Positions 39,038 to 49,481 of a stretch of DNA of 64,000 bases are shown here, piece after piece. The DNA comes from Zygnema cylindricum (Eukaryota > Streptophyta > Zygnematophyceae > Zygnematales > Zygnemataceae), in assembly GCA_037447655.1 (NCBI GenBank), contig JBBHKE010000176.1, positions 370,200-434,199 of the forward strand, given 5' to 3'. Position 1 is the first letter of the stretch. The number at the start of each line of letters is the position of its first letter. Both the position numbers and the translations under genes were made by a program. The notes below the pieces were generated by a model that was not told the origin of the DNA, made no database searches, and was given only the letters and a program-made list of their open reading frames with translations.

Positions 39038-39659
39038 TGCAATTTTGTGTCTCCCATTGGATCACTAAATTCAAAAAGCCTCTAGATAGCTTTTGGCTAG
39101 CCCTCTTTCATTTTAAATCACTGCTACCCAAGCAAGCAAATAGACAATCTGATTACACCCCTGTGCTGTCTAGACTCCTCTGAGTCCACAATAAAAAAAT
39201 TCATTAAAAATGCCCAACCGGGTAATTAATTATCAAGTGGCGAAGATGCCAATATTTATACAAGCTTGTTGGGAGAGAGGCCGCTACCTCCTCAATCCTC
39301 TTAGTCTTAAACCCTTCTCACAACCCCTATCTACTGATGTACGAACCAATCAGAAGACTGTATAGTATAGAAAGGTAATATAGCCGATGTACTTTTTGTA
39401 CGGCTGGTGTACGAGAAGGCCATGGAGGGGACGTCTGTCTCTTTCGGACTTGTCCTTATGCTCCTCGGGATCCCTACTTCCCAATAATATCTTGTTACGT
39501 GTCGACAAGTCATGTCAGGTCCGAAAACCGCTAAGGCGGCTATTCTGGGATCCCGGCGATGATGCGGACCATGGGATCCAAACCGGCTTTTAATGTTCGC
39601 CGTCCAAAATAATAAATGTTCTGTACATTTGTTTTGTAGGAACTAAAACTCAGCTAGTA
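39038..39659 (-). repeat. Truncated Copia-4-family LTR
   Basis: It starts TGCAATTTTGTGTC and follows the Copia-4 LTRs (46,517 and 51,861) for about 620 bp, up to ACTAAAACTCAGCTAGT. There it is cut by Copia-3. About 370 bp of the LTR (the U3 start on the minus strand) are missing. Its orientation is opposite to the adjacent Copia-2 fragment, so it is not that fragment's own LTR. Confidence 0.85.
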
Positions 39660-40402
39660 TCAATTGTTGTTCTGAGACAAGTGTTGGTACTGAAGATGAA
39701 GAAGATGCAGCAGTAGTCATCGTAGAACAAATCAAGAGAGGAAGCTTCCACAAATACCGATGGCTGAACAGCAACTTTGACAGACTATAACTTTCAGAAA
39801 AACTCTTCAAACGTCCTGAAAATTTGCCACAATGTAGATAACATACAAAGAAACACACACACAAAATTTCAATCAATTCCGCTCACAAATCTGTGAGGTA
39901 TGTAGAAATGAAATTACATAAAACTGAGTGTACAGTTTTCATATCATTTGTTCCTAAAAATCAAATTCACTAAGTCCTACTTTTATACACCGAAACTACA
40001 CTAAGCTGTACGGAGGCATTCCAGCCGTACGTCTAACATTCTATCACAAATATTTACACCGAAGTTCAGACAACGTAAAGTGATAATGATATAGTCACGC
40101 CTCGTCACTATTTGTTGGCGGCGGCTGTCAGCGGTCCGATTAGAGGATTTGGCACCGTAGAATTTACTTCACGAAGTCCAGTGGTCCTGCCGAATTTCCG
40201 TACGTCCACGGAGGACATACTCACGCATTCTCCCAAGTGACGACACGTGTCCCAAGTGTGAATGAACCGTGAACTCCCAACTTCACTGTCACACTAATTT
40301 CGGTAAGTACTGAACCGAACTCAACCAAAAATAGCTTAAGTCCTGAACAGCTCTCTCTCACAGCTGAGGCATACAGAGGACTAAAGCTTTCTAAAAACAA
40401 CA
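39660..40402 (-). repeat. Copia-3 3' LTR (about 743 bp)
   Basis: The right end, AAAACAACA, is fixed by the polypurine tract. The left end is set where Copia-4-family LTR homology stops (39,659), give or take about 8 bp. The plus-strand TG at 39,665 or 39,668 would be a conventional terminus. Like Copia-1, the LTR contains a gag-like start: minus-strand ATG at 39,718-39,720 reading MTTAASSSSSVPTLVSEQQ. Confidence 0.75.
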
Positions 40403-40417
40403 CTCCCCTAAAGCTTT
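40403..40417 (-). promoter_or_regulatory. Copia-3 polypurine tract
   Basis: AAAGCTTTAGGGGAG on the minus strand precedes the TGTTG start of the LTR. It is identical to the tract of Copia-1. Confidence 0.8.
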
Positions 40418-40425
40418 AGACTGTG

Positions 40426-42725
40426 CTAGTCACTCAGTCCACAAGCCTCTCTACAGAACTTCAATTTGGGAGCAGGTAAGGGTTTTGTCATCATATCAGC
40501 CACCATTTGCTCATCCGGTAAATAACTCAACTTCAAGACTTTTCCCATCACCTTTTCTCTTACAAAGTGTAGCTTGATATCAATGTGCTTACTCTTAAAG
40601 TGATGACTGGGATTAGATGCAATAGCGATTGCTGCCTGATTATCACACCACACTATCTGTGGTCCAGATTGCATAAAGAGAAGCTCTTGGAGAAGAGACT
40701 TTACCCAAAGTAACTCTTTAACTGCCGAGCTGGCAGCCATGTACTCAGCCTCCATGGTAGACAGAGCCGTTACCTTCTGAAGTTTGCTGCTCCAGCAGCA
40801 AGTTCCACTTCCGATCTTCAAAATGTATCCGGTGGTGGAGCGTCAGCTCGGCATATCTCCGTAGCTCGCATCGCTCCATGTATGAATTTTGACTTCCTCT
40901 CCACCGAGAGAGAGTCTAAGATTTTGAGTTCCTGCAAGATAACAAAGAACTCTCTTTGCTGCCTCATAGTCTGATTTCCTTGGATTCTGAAGGCTTCGGC
41001 TTAAGGCTCCAACCGCTGCTGCGATGTCGGGACGAGTACAATTCATGAAATAAATGAGGCTTCCGACAATCTGCCTGTAAGGAATGGAGGACATAGAATC
41101 TGCCTCCCCTGAATCTAAGAAACCATCAACCAAAACACCACCATCCGTTTCCGTGCCTTCCAATTTCTGCCTGAATTCCATAGGAGTGGCACTCCCCTTT
41201 GCGTCCGACATGCCAAACTTTTCTAACATGTTCTTAATTGCTTCCTTTTGAGTTAAATAAATAATTTTCTGTTTCGTGTCTCTTTCTACTTGAATTCCTA
41301 GAATATACTTAGCCTCACCCAAGTCTTTCATTTCAAACCGGGAATTCAAAGCTGATTTTATTTTATTAATCTCATTGATGGATTTGCTAATTAGTAGCAA
41401 ATCATCTACATAAACTGCCACATAAATCACTCCATCATCACCTTGCATTACATAGACTGAGTGATCTGAACTGATCCTGGTAAAGCCTAGATTGGTTAAA
41501 AACTCATCTAATTTCAGGTTCCATTGCCTCGGAGCCTGTTTCAGACCATAAAGGGACTTCAACAGTTTACAGACCAGATTTTCTTTCCCTTTTTCTGCAT
41601 ACATCTCTGGCTGCTTCATATAAATTACTTCCTCCAAATCACCATGCAAGAAAGCTGTCTTAACATCCATCTGATGCAATTCCATATCTTCTATTGCAGC
41701 AAGAGATAGCAAAACTCTAACAGTAGGAAAGCGAACCACAGGAGAGAAGGTCTCTTCATAGTCAATTCCCTCCTTTTGGCTAAATCCCTTAGCAACCAGT
41801 CTTGCTTTATATCTCTCAATTGTATTATCAGGATTCAATTTTAATTTGAAGACCCACTTACAACCGATAGCTTTCCTGTTCAGTGGGAGCTCCACAAGTT
41901 CCCAAGTTTGGGCTTCCATAATTGACTTTATCTCTTCATTTGCAGCCGAGATCGAATGATCCTTTTCAGGAACGGAAAAAGCTTCATGAATAGTAAGCGG
42001 CTCCCCTGTGCTTGCAGAAAAAGCACTCTCAACTCGGTCGCCTCGAAGGCGGCTACTTTGCCTTCTTCCCCCCGGAAAATCTGACGCGGGAACGGTTGGT
42101 TCCTTAGATTACCGCACAAGGCGTGTATTCGGAGGAGCATCGACAGAAGGAGCAGCTCCAGAAGGAGTATTAGACGGCCCAGAGGCATTTGGGAGAGAGG
42201 TAGAAGAAGTAGAAGAGGATGGAGTAAAAGGTACCTGCTCAAGAATGATATACTCTTGTATTTTCTCTTTCCTTTCAGTTGCATCCATGCTAAAAACGTC
42301 AACAGATTGACTTTCTTCTTTAATCTGAATATTCCTGGCTGTTTGAAGACATCCTCTCTGAGGATTATACACTCTATAACCTGCAGATTCATCATCATAG
42401 CCTAAAAAGACGCCAGGTACAGATTTTGGACTAAGCTTCCAATTAGGAAGATTATCCAAGATAAAACATTTGCTACCAAAAACTCTAAAATGACTAACAT
42501 TTGGCTTTTTGCCTGTCCAAACTTCATAAGGTGTCTTACCCCTAACAGCCCGGGTTTCCACTCTATTTCTGATATAAGAAGCACAATGAAAAGCTTCCCC
42601 CCAAAACTTTGGATCCACACCTTTATCGGCCATCATAGATCGAGCACATTCAGTCAAAGTCCGATTAAGTCTCTCGGCAACACCATTTTGTTCCGGTGTG
42701 TACGGAGCAGTAAATTCACGAGAGA
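40426..42725 (-). pseudogene. Copia-3 pol (integrase C-part, RT, RNase H) with two stop codons
   Basis: The frame is continuous from 42,725 to the stop at 40,426, interrupted only by TAA at 42,109-42,111 and TGA at 40,843-40,845. The integrase keeps its Glu (TPEQNGVAERLNRTL) and WGEAFHCASYIRNRV. A Ser/Pro/Thr-rich linker follows. Reverse transcriptase (41,919 to about 41,200) has MDVKTAFLHG, SLYGLKQAPRQWN and the catalytic YVDDLLL. RNase H (about 40,990-40,500) has TWSDASYGDMPS, STMEAEYMAAS, DNQAAIAIASNPSH and ends REACGLSD. The TGA falls where relatives have an arginine codon, so CGA to TGA is the likely lesion. It is a recent pseudogene by the density of lesions. Confidence 0.9.
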
Positions 42726-44033
42726 TGTTGTTTTTGGAAGATTCAGTTTCGCATATGCGTGCGTGTATTTGCTTGCTTACGTAATTACCGGAGTTAATGT
42801 GGAGGTTTGAACGGATTTGCGGATTGGGGGTTTATTGCACGAGTAAATTAATTAACTAATTGAGTGGAGCGAAATGCGCTGAACAATGGACGGCGGATCG
42901 CGAAGCGATCCGATTTGAAATATTCGAAGTGTTTGAAAAAGTACGGCCGCCATACGAAACATAATGCGACAGACCGCATTTATTAAATGTGACGTCGCCG
43001 GTACGGAGCGTCGTATTTGACACGTGAGATGTACGGCAAAGTACGTAGTAACGGTACGGACTAATTTGGATAGCTTGACGAGGTTTCGACAAGTGGATTT
43101 TTCTTATGACCACGCGGCGCGACACCAAGGGTGCCGATTAAGAGTGACGGACGGCGGATATAGTCCGCCGAGATTTTCTATGTAGTGGTGACACGAAATC
43201 GCGATAATCACACGATATTTCCAAGGGACCACATTGTTTTTATGACGCATTATCTAGTGGACCGTACATATGCGATGTCGGTTCACTACGTGGACTTATC
43301 GACAAATGACTAAGCAAGTTGTCGCTTATGACGCGTATTTTGCGGACGCGTCCGTGTAAATATTTGATACAACATTGTTTTGTCTTATGTGTATTATTAA
43401 TTAGTATTGATTATGACATTTGTTATTTAAGTGATCAATTAGGGTTTTCGACACTTTAATTTATGTGTCGCGTTTGCAGACAAGTGTACGCTTACGATTG
43501 CTCGACTTTCAGGTGTACGCTTACGATTAGTTTGATTTAATGACAGTTACGTAATTTACGTTGGTTATTTTGACACTTAGTGATTTGTTAACAGCTCACA
43601 AGTGTATATATAGATTTGAGCTTCATTAGAAAAAATAATCAATGCTGGTTAGAAAAGTGGGGACCAAAGATGTAGCATTTTAGGGTTGCCGATTAGGTCA
43701 TGCACTTTGAATGATATAATGATTATACTTTGATTATACATTTGTTTATGTGTGATGCATGCTTTTGTTATTATTTATTTATGTTATTTTATGTATGTTT
43801 GTTATGCATTATTTATGCATTTGTCCTAGGGTTTGCTTATGTTGATTATTCCATCAAACCTTAGATGTTGTCATAGGGTTTATTTATGTTGATTATTCCA
43901 TGAAACCCTAAATGTTGTTGTATGTTAAATGGAGGATGCATTTCAAATGATTGTTCGTCGACCTATTTTTGCTTAGCTTTTTGCATGATAGTTTGGGTGG
44001 CTTCTGCGGTCTATTTTAGACCAAAGAACAACA
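42726..44033 (+). repeat. LARD 5' LTR (about 1,308 bp)
   Basis: It begins TGTTGTTTTTGG and ends AACAACA directly before a tRNA-iMet-complementary site. The first 839 bp match 45,205-46,043. It contains two perfect hairpins (42,895-42,911, arms GGATCGC/GCGATCC; 43,152-43,170, arms CGGCGGA/TCCGCCG) that are duplicated in the other copy. A TATATATAG box is at 43,605-43,613. A 47-bp imperfect duplication starting TAGGGTTT lies at 43,827-43,920. Confidence 0.8.
43605..43613 (+). promoter_or_regulatory. Putative TATA box in the LARD 5' LTR
   Basis: TATATATAG lies about 430 bp before the LTR end. It is in the part of the LTR missing from the second copy, so the truncated 3' copy would lack this element. 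Confidence 0.45.
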
Positions 44034-44161
44034 GGTTATGGGCCCACACCCCATCTATCATATGATTGTTCGTCGACCTATTTTTGCTTAGCTTTTTGCA
44101 TGATAGTTTGGGTGGCTTCTGCGGTCTATTTTAGACCAAAGAACAACAGGTTATGGGTTAT
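43947..44161 (+). repeat. 115-bp tandem duplication across the LTR end and primer-binding site
   Basis: ATGATTGTTCGTCGACC starts at 43,947 and again at 44,062. The copies match for about 100 bp through AACAACAGGTTATGGG. The duplication therefore carries the last 87 bp of the LTR plus the start of the primer-binding site. The first site is full (GGTTATGGGCCCA at 44,034); the second changes after GGTTATGGG (44,149). Confidence 0.85.
44034..44046 (+). promoter_or_regulatory. LARD primer-binding site, tRNA-iMet internal type
   Basis: GGTTATGGGCCCA is complementary to TGGGCCCATAACC, the anticodon stem-loop of initiator tRNA-Met (anticodon CAT). The Drosophila copia element is known to prime from this internal region after tRNA cleavage (half-tRNA priming), rather than from the 3' CCA end. 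The match extends one base (GGTTATGGGCCCAC), as it does in Copia-4. Confidence 0.75.
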
Positions 44162-45190
44162 GTTAGGTTAAGTCGATGTAGGTTTTTGTCACACGCATTG
44201 TAGCGGGTTAATATTGTCCTTGCTGGTTGTATTGCAGTAATGGTGTCTGTGTACCCATGAGATCGGCCTTATCATAGTGTTGGTATGTGCCGAGTTTAAT
44301 CTTGCATCGCCCCAAGGGTTAACTTAGTGACAGTGCCGAAATGTCTACCCTCAATGAAAATGATTTATTTTGAGAAAGGATTTTTTATATTTGGAAAATA
44401 CAAATTTATTTTTGGTGAAGCATTTTGAAATGTGGAAATTCGATATTTGGTGGAAAAGACAGGAAAGTGGAGTTTTACCATTTGGTGGAGAAATGTGGAA
44501 TATGAAGTTTTGACATTTGGTGGAGATTTGACATTTAGTGGAGAGATGCGGAAGGTGGAGTTTCGACGTTTGGGGGAGAGAGATCCGAAAGGTGGAGTTG
44601 TAGCATTTGGTGAAAGATCCGAATTTGTGGATCTATGATTATGAGATGTTATGAGATTTTATTTTTTGGTTGATTATGGTAGTTAGAGGAAAATGTGTTA
44701 AATTTGTTGGAATTTTGTTAAATTTTGGTAGAATTGATTTTGGGAAAATAGTTTATTATTTATGTATTTTTAATGGGAAATTTTGGGATCAGATTATTAA
44801 ATGGAAAAGAAAAGAAAAATTTTGAAATCTAGATTTGATATGGTTGAGGTATAAATTTTGAGTTGGGATATATTATTAGTGTGATCGTTTGGTTTTAATT
44901 CTTAGTTGATTTGTGACAGAATTGTGAGAAGTAGATTCAGATTTAGATATTGTTGAGAAAAGATAAAATTTTGTTGTAATCGGAAAATGAAAATATATAT
45001 TATGTATTATGAAACTTGGAAGGCATATGAAGGCAGCGGAAGCGATGGTGGAACAAGTGAAAATTTTGGCGGAGGCAATTTGGCGGATTCAGATGGAGGA
45101 GACAGCAGAAGGTGACAGTAGTGACAGCTGATGATGTAAATCTATGGAGTGTGACAGATGATGACGTGGCGTCATGGATTTACGAAACTA
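44162..45190 (+). other. LARD internal region, non-coding
   Basis: About 1 kb without recognisable protein. At 44,420-44,620 there are degenerate repeats of a CATTTGGTGGAG motif at roughly 40-50 bp intervals, which create a short ORF (68 codons) that I do not consider a gene. The rest is AT-rich. The last 15 bases (TTCGGGGGAG and preceding) lead into the polypurine tract. Confidence 0.6.
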
Positions 45191-45194
45191 AATC

Positions 45195-45204
45195 TTCGGG
45201 GGAG
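45195..45204 (+). promoter_or_regulatory. LARD polypurine tract
   Basis: TTCGGGGGAG lies directly before TGTTG of the 3' LTR copy. Position and composition fit a plus-strand primer. Confidence 0.7.
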
Positions 45205-46043
45205 TGTTGTTTTTGGAAGATTCAGTTTCGCATATGCGTGCGTGTATTTGCTTGCTTACGTAATTACCGGAGTTAATGTGGAGGTTTGAACGGATTTGCG
45301 GATTGGGGGTTTATTGCACGAGTAAATTAATTAACTAATTGAGTGGAGCGAAATGCGCTGAACAATGGACGGCGGATCGCGAAGCGATCCGATTTGAAAT
45401 ATTCGAAGTGTTTGAAAAAGTACGGCCGCCATACGAAACATAATGCGACAGACCGCATTTATTAAATGTGACGTCGCCGGTACGGAGCGTCGTATTTGAC
45501 ACGTGAGATGTACGGCAAAGTACGTAGTAACGGTACGGACTAATTTGGATAGCTTGACGAGGTTTCGACAAGTGGATTTTTCTTATGACCACGCGGCGCG
45601 ACACCAAGGGTGCCGATTAAGAGTGACGGACGGCGGATATAGTCCGCCGAGATTTTCTATGTAGTGGTGACACGAAATCGCGTCAATCACACGATATTTC
45701 CAAGGGACCACATTGTTTTTATGACGCATTATCTAGTGGACCGTACATATGCGATGTCGGTTCACTACGTGGACTTATCGACAAATGACTAAGCAAGTTG
45801 TCGCTTATGACGCGTATTTTGCGGACGCGTCCGTGTAAATATTTGATACAACATTGTTTTGTCTTATGTGTATTATTAATTAGTATTGATTATGACATTT
45901 GTTATTTAAGTGATCAATTAGGGTTTTCGACACTTTAATTTATGTGTCGCGTTTGCAGACAAGTGTACGCTTACGATTGCTCGACTTTCAGGTGTACGCT
46001 TACGATTAGTTTGATTTAATGACAGTTACGTAATTTACGTTGG
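45205..46043 (+). repeat. LARD 3' LTR, truncated at 839 bp
   Basis: It is nearly identical to 42,726-43,564 (AT to TC at the site matching 43,204-43,205 is the only difference I found). Similarity ends at ACGTTGG, and the remaining about 470 bp of the LTR, including the TATA box, are absent. Sequence after 46,043 is neither LTR nor Copia-3. Confidence 0.85.
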
Positions 46044-46383
46044 CATTCAAATTTGCATTTTAGTTTTTACGAAAGCAATAAAAGGTAATGGTCTTGCCTT
46101 ACAATCATGACGTCAAAATTGAAAATCGTAAAAACATGTGACAAAAAAAAAAACTTTTGACAGCCCGAGAAAGGTTTAACTCTAAAAGTGATGTGTGGTG
46201 TAGTGACGCTATATAAATGTGGTGATTTGATAATTCATCACATTGAAACTGTTTGCTTGATGATACTATATCTTTGTCCCCATCATCTCTCGTATTGCAC
46301 ACAACGATTCACTTGATTTTTTTTGACACCTATTATCTTTGGCATAAAGTGGTTAGAGTTTTGTGAAAATCTTAGGGTTCATA
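46044..46383. other. Unassigned spacer
   Basis: 340 bp between the truncated LARD LTR and a partial LTR. It contains a CTATATAAATG box near 46,208 but no ORF, no inverted repeat and no similarity to other parts of the window that I could find. Confidence 0.4.
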
Positions 46384-46516
46384 TGTTGAAATTAATAGAT
46401 TTATATAGTATTTTCTAGGTATAAATATGTTAGTATAAAAGGAAAAAAAAAGGCGGACAGCCTGCCTCCACCTCCTCTTTCTAGCCACCATACTTGTTGT
46501 AGTCACTGAAGGAAAG
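46384..46516 (+). repeat. Left 133 bp of a plus-strand LTR related to the solo LTR at 53,901
   Basis: TGTTGAAATT and the following 130 bp match 53,901-54,033, including a TATAAAAGG box at 46,434-46,442 and the CAGCCTGCCTCCACC segment. It is cut exactly where the Copia-4 LTR begins (46,517). Confidence 0.82.
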
Positions 46517-47511
46517 TGCAATTCTTTGTCCCCCATTGGATCACTGAATTCAGGAAGCCTCTAGATAGCTTTTGGCTAGCCCTCTTTCAACTTGGATCAC
46601 TGCCACCCAAGCAGACAAATAGTTAATCTGACTGCACCCTTGTGCATTTTGGACACCCCTGGGTCCACAGAAAAAAGGAATCACTGAAAATGCCCAACCA
46701 TGCAATTAATTATCAAGTGGCGAAGATGCCAATATTTATAAATGCTTGTTGTGAGAGAGGCGGCTACCTCCTCAATCCTCTAAGTCCTAAACCCTTCTCA
46801 CAACCCCTCTCTAGTGATATACGAACTAATCAGAAGACTGAGACTGTACAGTACAGAAAGGTACTAGGGCCGATGTACGACTTGTATACGACAAGGCCAT
46901 AGAGTGGACGTTTGTCTCCTCTAGACTTGTCCTCGCGCTCCGCGGGATTCGTGCTTCCTAATAATATATTGCCACGTGTCGACAAGTCATGTCACGTCCG
47001 AAAACCGCCATGGCGCATATTCCGTGATCGCGGCGATGATGGGGTCCGGCGGATCCAAACCGGCTTTTAATGTTTGCCGTCCAAAATAACAAATGTCCGG
47101 TACATTTGTTTCGTACGCACTAAAACTCAACTAGTTTCTATGTCCTTATTATTATTCCGTTGAACGAATTAATGATCTTGCTAATGTTTAAAAAGATATC
47201 AAACACTATGTATCCTAAGGGACTTCTACGACAGACCAATAAGAGCTGACGGCTACGCCTCGCTTTGCCGGTCGGAGGTTCGAGTCTTGCCGGACTCAAC
47301 CTTTTTGTTGAGAGTGACTTAGGTCACTCTTTAGTCTTGCCTATGGAGCTTAGGCAGCCATGGCTCCACCACCCTCTCTCTCCTTCAGTGACTACAACAA
47401 GTATAGGGGCTAGAGAGAGAATGTGGAGGCAGGCTGCCTATGCTTTTTCTTTTTGTTATTTTACCCAATTAAGACCTAGAAAATACCTTCCCTAAATCAG
47501 TGATTTCAACA
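46517..47511 (-). repeat. Copia-4 3' LTR (995 bp)
   Basis: Plus-strand reading is TGCAATTC...TTTCAACA. It contains a perfect hairpin AGAGTGAC-TTAG-GTCACTCT at 47,311-47,330 and, next to it, GAGTC-6-GACTC at 47,282-47,297. GGTTCGAGTC at 47,276-47,285 looks like a pol III B box, but no matching A box or tRNA fold was found. Confidence 0.9.
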
Positions 47512-47525
47512 CTCCCTTTATTTTC
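47512..47525 (-). promoter_or_regulatory. Copia-4 polypurine tract
   Basis: GAAAATAAAGGGAG on the minus strand lies directly before the TGTTGAAATC start of the 3' LTR. Confidence 0.75.
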
Positions 47526-47569
47526 TAGTCTAATTTCAGTTTCTCTTTTAAACCACACTTTTCTTTACA

Positions 47570-49481
47570 CTATTTTAACTTAAGAGATGGCACAAGTTTT
47601 GTCATCATATGAGCCACCATTTCCCCATCACCCCTATACACCAGATTCACAATTTTGTTTTCAACTTTTCCCCTCACAAAACTCAATCTTATATCCATAT
47701 GCTTAGCCTTGAAATGATGTTTTGAATTGGCTGAAATTGAAATTGCAACCCGATTATCACAAAACACTTCATGCACTCCCTCTTTCATATACCCCAGTTT
47801 TTGCAATAAAGACTTGACCCATATCACCTCTTTCACAGCAAAACAAAATGCCATATACTCAGCCTCCATAGTGGACTAAGCAACCACCTTTTATTGCTTG
47901 CTACTCTAACAGCACCCTCACCCACATACAACACATACCCAGAAGTGCATCTTCTCATAGGTGCATCCCGATAACTGGCATCACTCCAAGAAGTGATGTC
48001 AGTGTGCTCCCCTCCCAAGTGCAACCATAAATCTCTGGTTCCCACCAAGTATCTCATGACTCTCTTGGCTGCCTCCCAATCTTTGTTCCTAGGATCATTA
48101 AGACTCATACTGAGGACTCGAACTGCTGCTGCTATATCCGGTCTAGTACAATTCATAAAGTAAATCAAGCTTCCTACAACCTATCTGTACGGAATAGACT
48201 TCATTAACTGTCTCTCTTCTAGACTCATCTGATCATCTACTATCATCACTCCTCCTTGTACACTCCCATCACTTACTTTCTTCAAGTCCATGGGAGTGGT
48301 ACAACTGTTTGCCTTTTCCATATGAAATTTCTCAAGCATATTTCCGATAGCTTCTTTCTGAGTAAGTCTGATTATCCTCTTCCCCGTTTCCCTTTCAATT
48401 TAAATCCCCAAAATAAATTTAGCCTCCCCTAAATCCTTCATCTCAAATCTCCTCCTAAGATATTTTTTTAGCTTATTGATCTTTTCCATGGACTTAGTTA
48501 ACACCAACAAATCATCCACATAAATTGCAATAAAAATCACACCATTCTCATCCTCAAGCATATAAATAGAATGGTCAGAACTGATCCTAATATATCCCAG
48601 ACTGGTGAGAAACTCATATAGTTTCTTGTTCCATTGTCTGAACCTGGCTTTAGTCCATATTAAGACTTTATGAGCCTGCAAACTTTGCTCTCCTCTCCTT
48701 CCTCTACAAAACCCTTTGGCTGCCGCATGAAGATTTCTTCCTCTAGTTCACCGTTGAGGAAGGCGGTCTTGATATCTATCTAGTGAATTTCTATGTCTTA
48801 CGCTGCTGCTAGACTAAGGAGAATCCTTACAGATGGGAACCGAACCACAAGAGCAAAAGTCTCCTCATAATATATCCGTTCATTTTGGGTGAACCCCTTT
48901 GCTACCAACCGAGCCTTATATCTCTTAATGGTATTATCTTGAATCTGATTCAGTTTAAATACCCATTTGCACCCGATAGGTTTTCTGTCTAGAGGACAGT
49001 CCACTAGCTTCCAAGTATTCGCTTCCATGATGGAAGTCATCTCATCATTTATGGCTCTAACCCATCGTTGTTTCTCCGGACTATCCATTGCCTCCAAGTT
49101 TGACTGAGGCTCATCTAGGTGAGATAGCTTTGTTACCTTATGAGCAACCTGTTTATCTTGTAGTCTTTTGCTCCTCCTCCGTCCTCCCTTGAAGTCCGAA
49201 GTTGGAATGGAGGGAAGTCTTCGATTCCTCTGCACTATCTCATCAGCTCCCCTATCCATGAAAACTGGTTCTTGCTCCTCTTCCTCTCTCTCCTTAATGT
49301 GTGTAGAAATATGAGGAGATTCCGATATATCTCCCCCATCTTGGATCTCCTCTGAATTTGCAATCACGTTTTCCCTTGTGACCTTTTTGGGAAGATCTAA
49401 GTCATCCTCACTCTCGGACTTAAAACTAATTCTGATTTTCTTAGTGTATTTGAAGGGATCAAGTGACTTCCCTTCATCCAT
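47570..49481 (-). pseudogene. Copia-4 reverse transcriptase/RNase H, broken
   Basis: The linker and RT start are at 48,798-49,481 (ANTWKLVDCPLDRKPIGCKW, RYKARLVAKGFTQ). The first catalytic Asp is in IDIKTAFLNG, just past a stop near 48,797. The palm with YVDDLLVL lies in 48,400-48,681. TRPDIAAAVRVLS and SWSDASYRDAP are in 47,833-48,168, and the RNase H end (MEAEYMAF, DNRVAISISANSKHH) is in 47,570-47,869 in another frame. At least one frameshift (near 47,870-47,900) and several stops are visible. Domain order and residues are typical copia. Confidence 0.88.

Larger units (their letters stand above)
39660..42725 (-). mobile_element. Copia-3, 5'-truncated Ty1/copia element
   Basis: On the minus strand it retains part of the integrase, reverse transcriptase, RNase H, polypurine tract and 3' LTR. 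Its 5' half (gag, protease, most of the integrase, 5' LTR) is gone because a LARD-like LTR element starts at 42,726. The missing half does not reappear on the other side of that element. It is related to Copia-1 but much less decayed. Confidence 0.88.
42726..46043 (+). mobile_element. LARD-like non-coding LTR retrotransposon inserted in Copia-3
   Basis: Direct repeats 42,726-43,564 and 45,205-46,043 are about 839 bp each. I found only a 2-base difference between them. TGTTG marks the LTR start. A polypurine tract (TTCGGGGGAG) precedes the second copy, and a primer-binding site at 44,034 marks the true end of the first LTR, so the LTR is about 1.3 kb and the second copy is truncated. The interior (44,034-45,204) has no retroviral ORF. 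It is a non-autonomous element needing proteins in trans. Confidence 0.85.

Noticed and set aside
44432-44638. 68-codon ORF in the LARD interior
   Set aside because: It is generated by degenerate CATTTGGTGGAG repeats and is unlike gag or any retroviral protein.
42856-45607. Identical 90-codon ORFs at 42,856-43,128 and 45,335-45,607
   Set aside because: They lie inside the two LTR copies, have no known domain, and are identical only because the LTRs are.
47240-47300. tRNA-like segment with a B box in the Copia-4 LTR
   Set aside because: GGTTCGAGTC fits a B box but no A box at proper spacing or cloverleaf was found. The hairpins explain the structure better.
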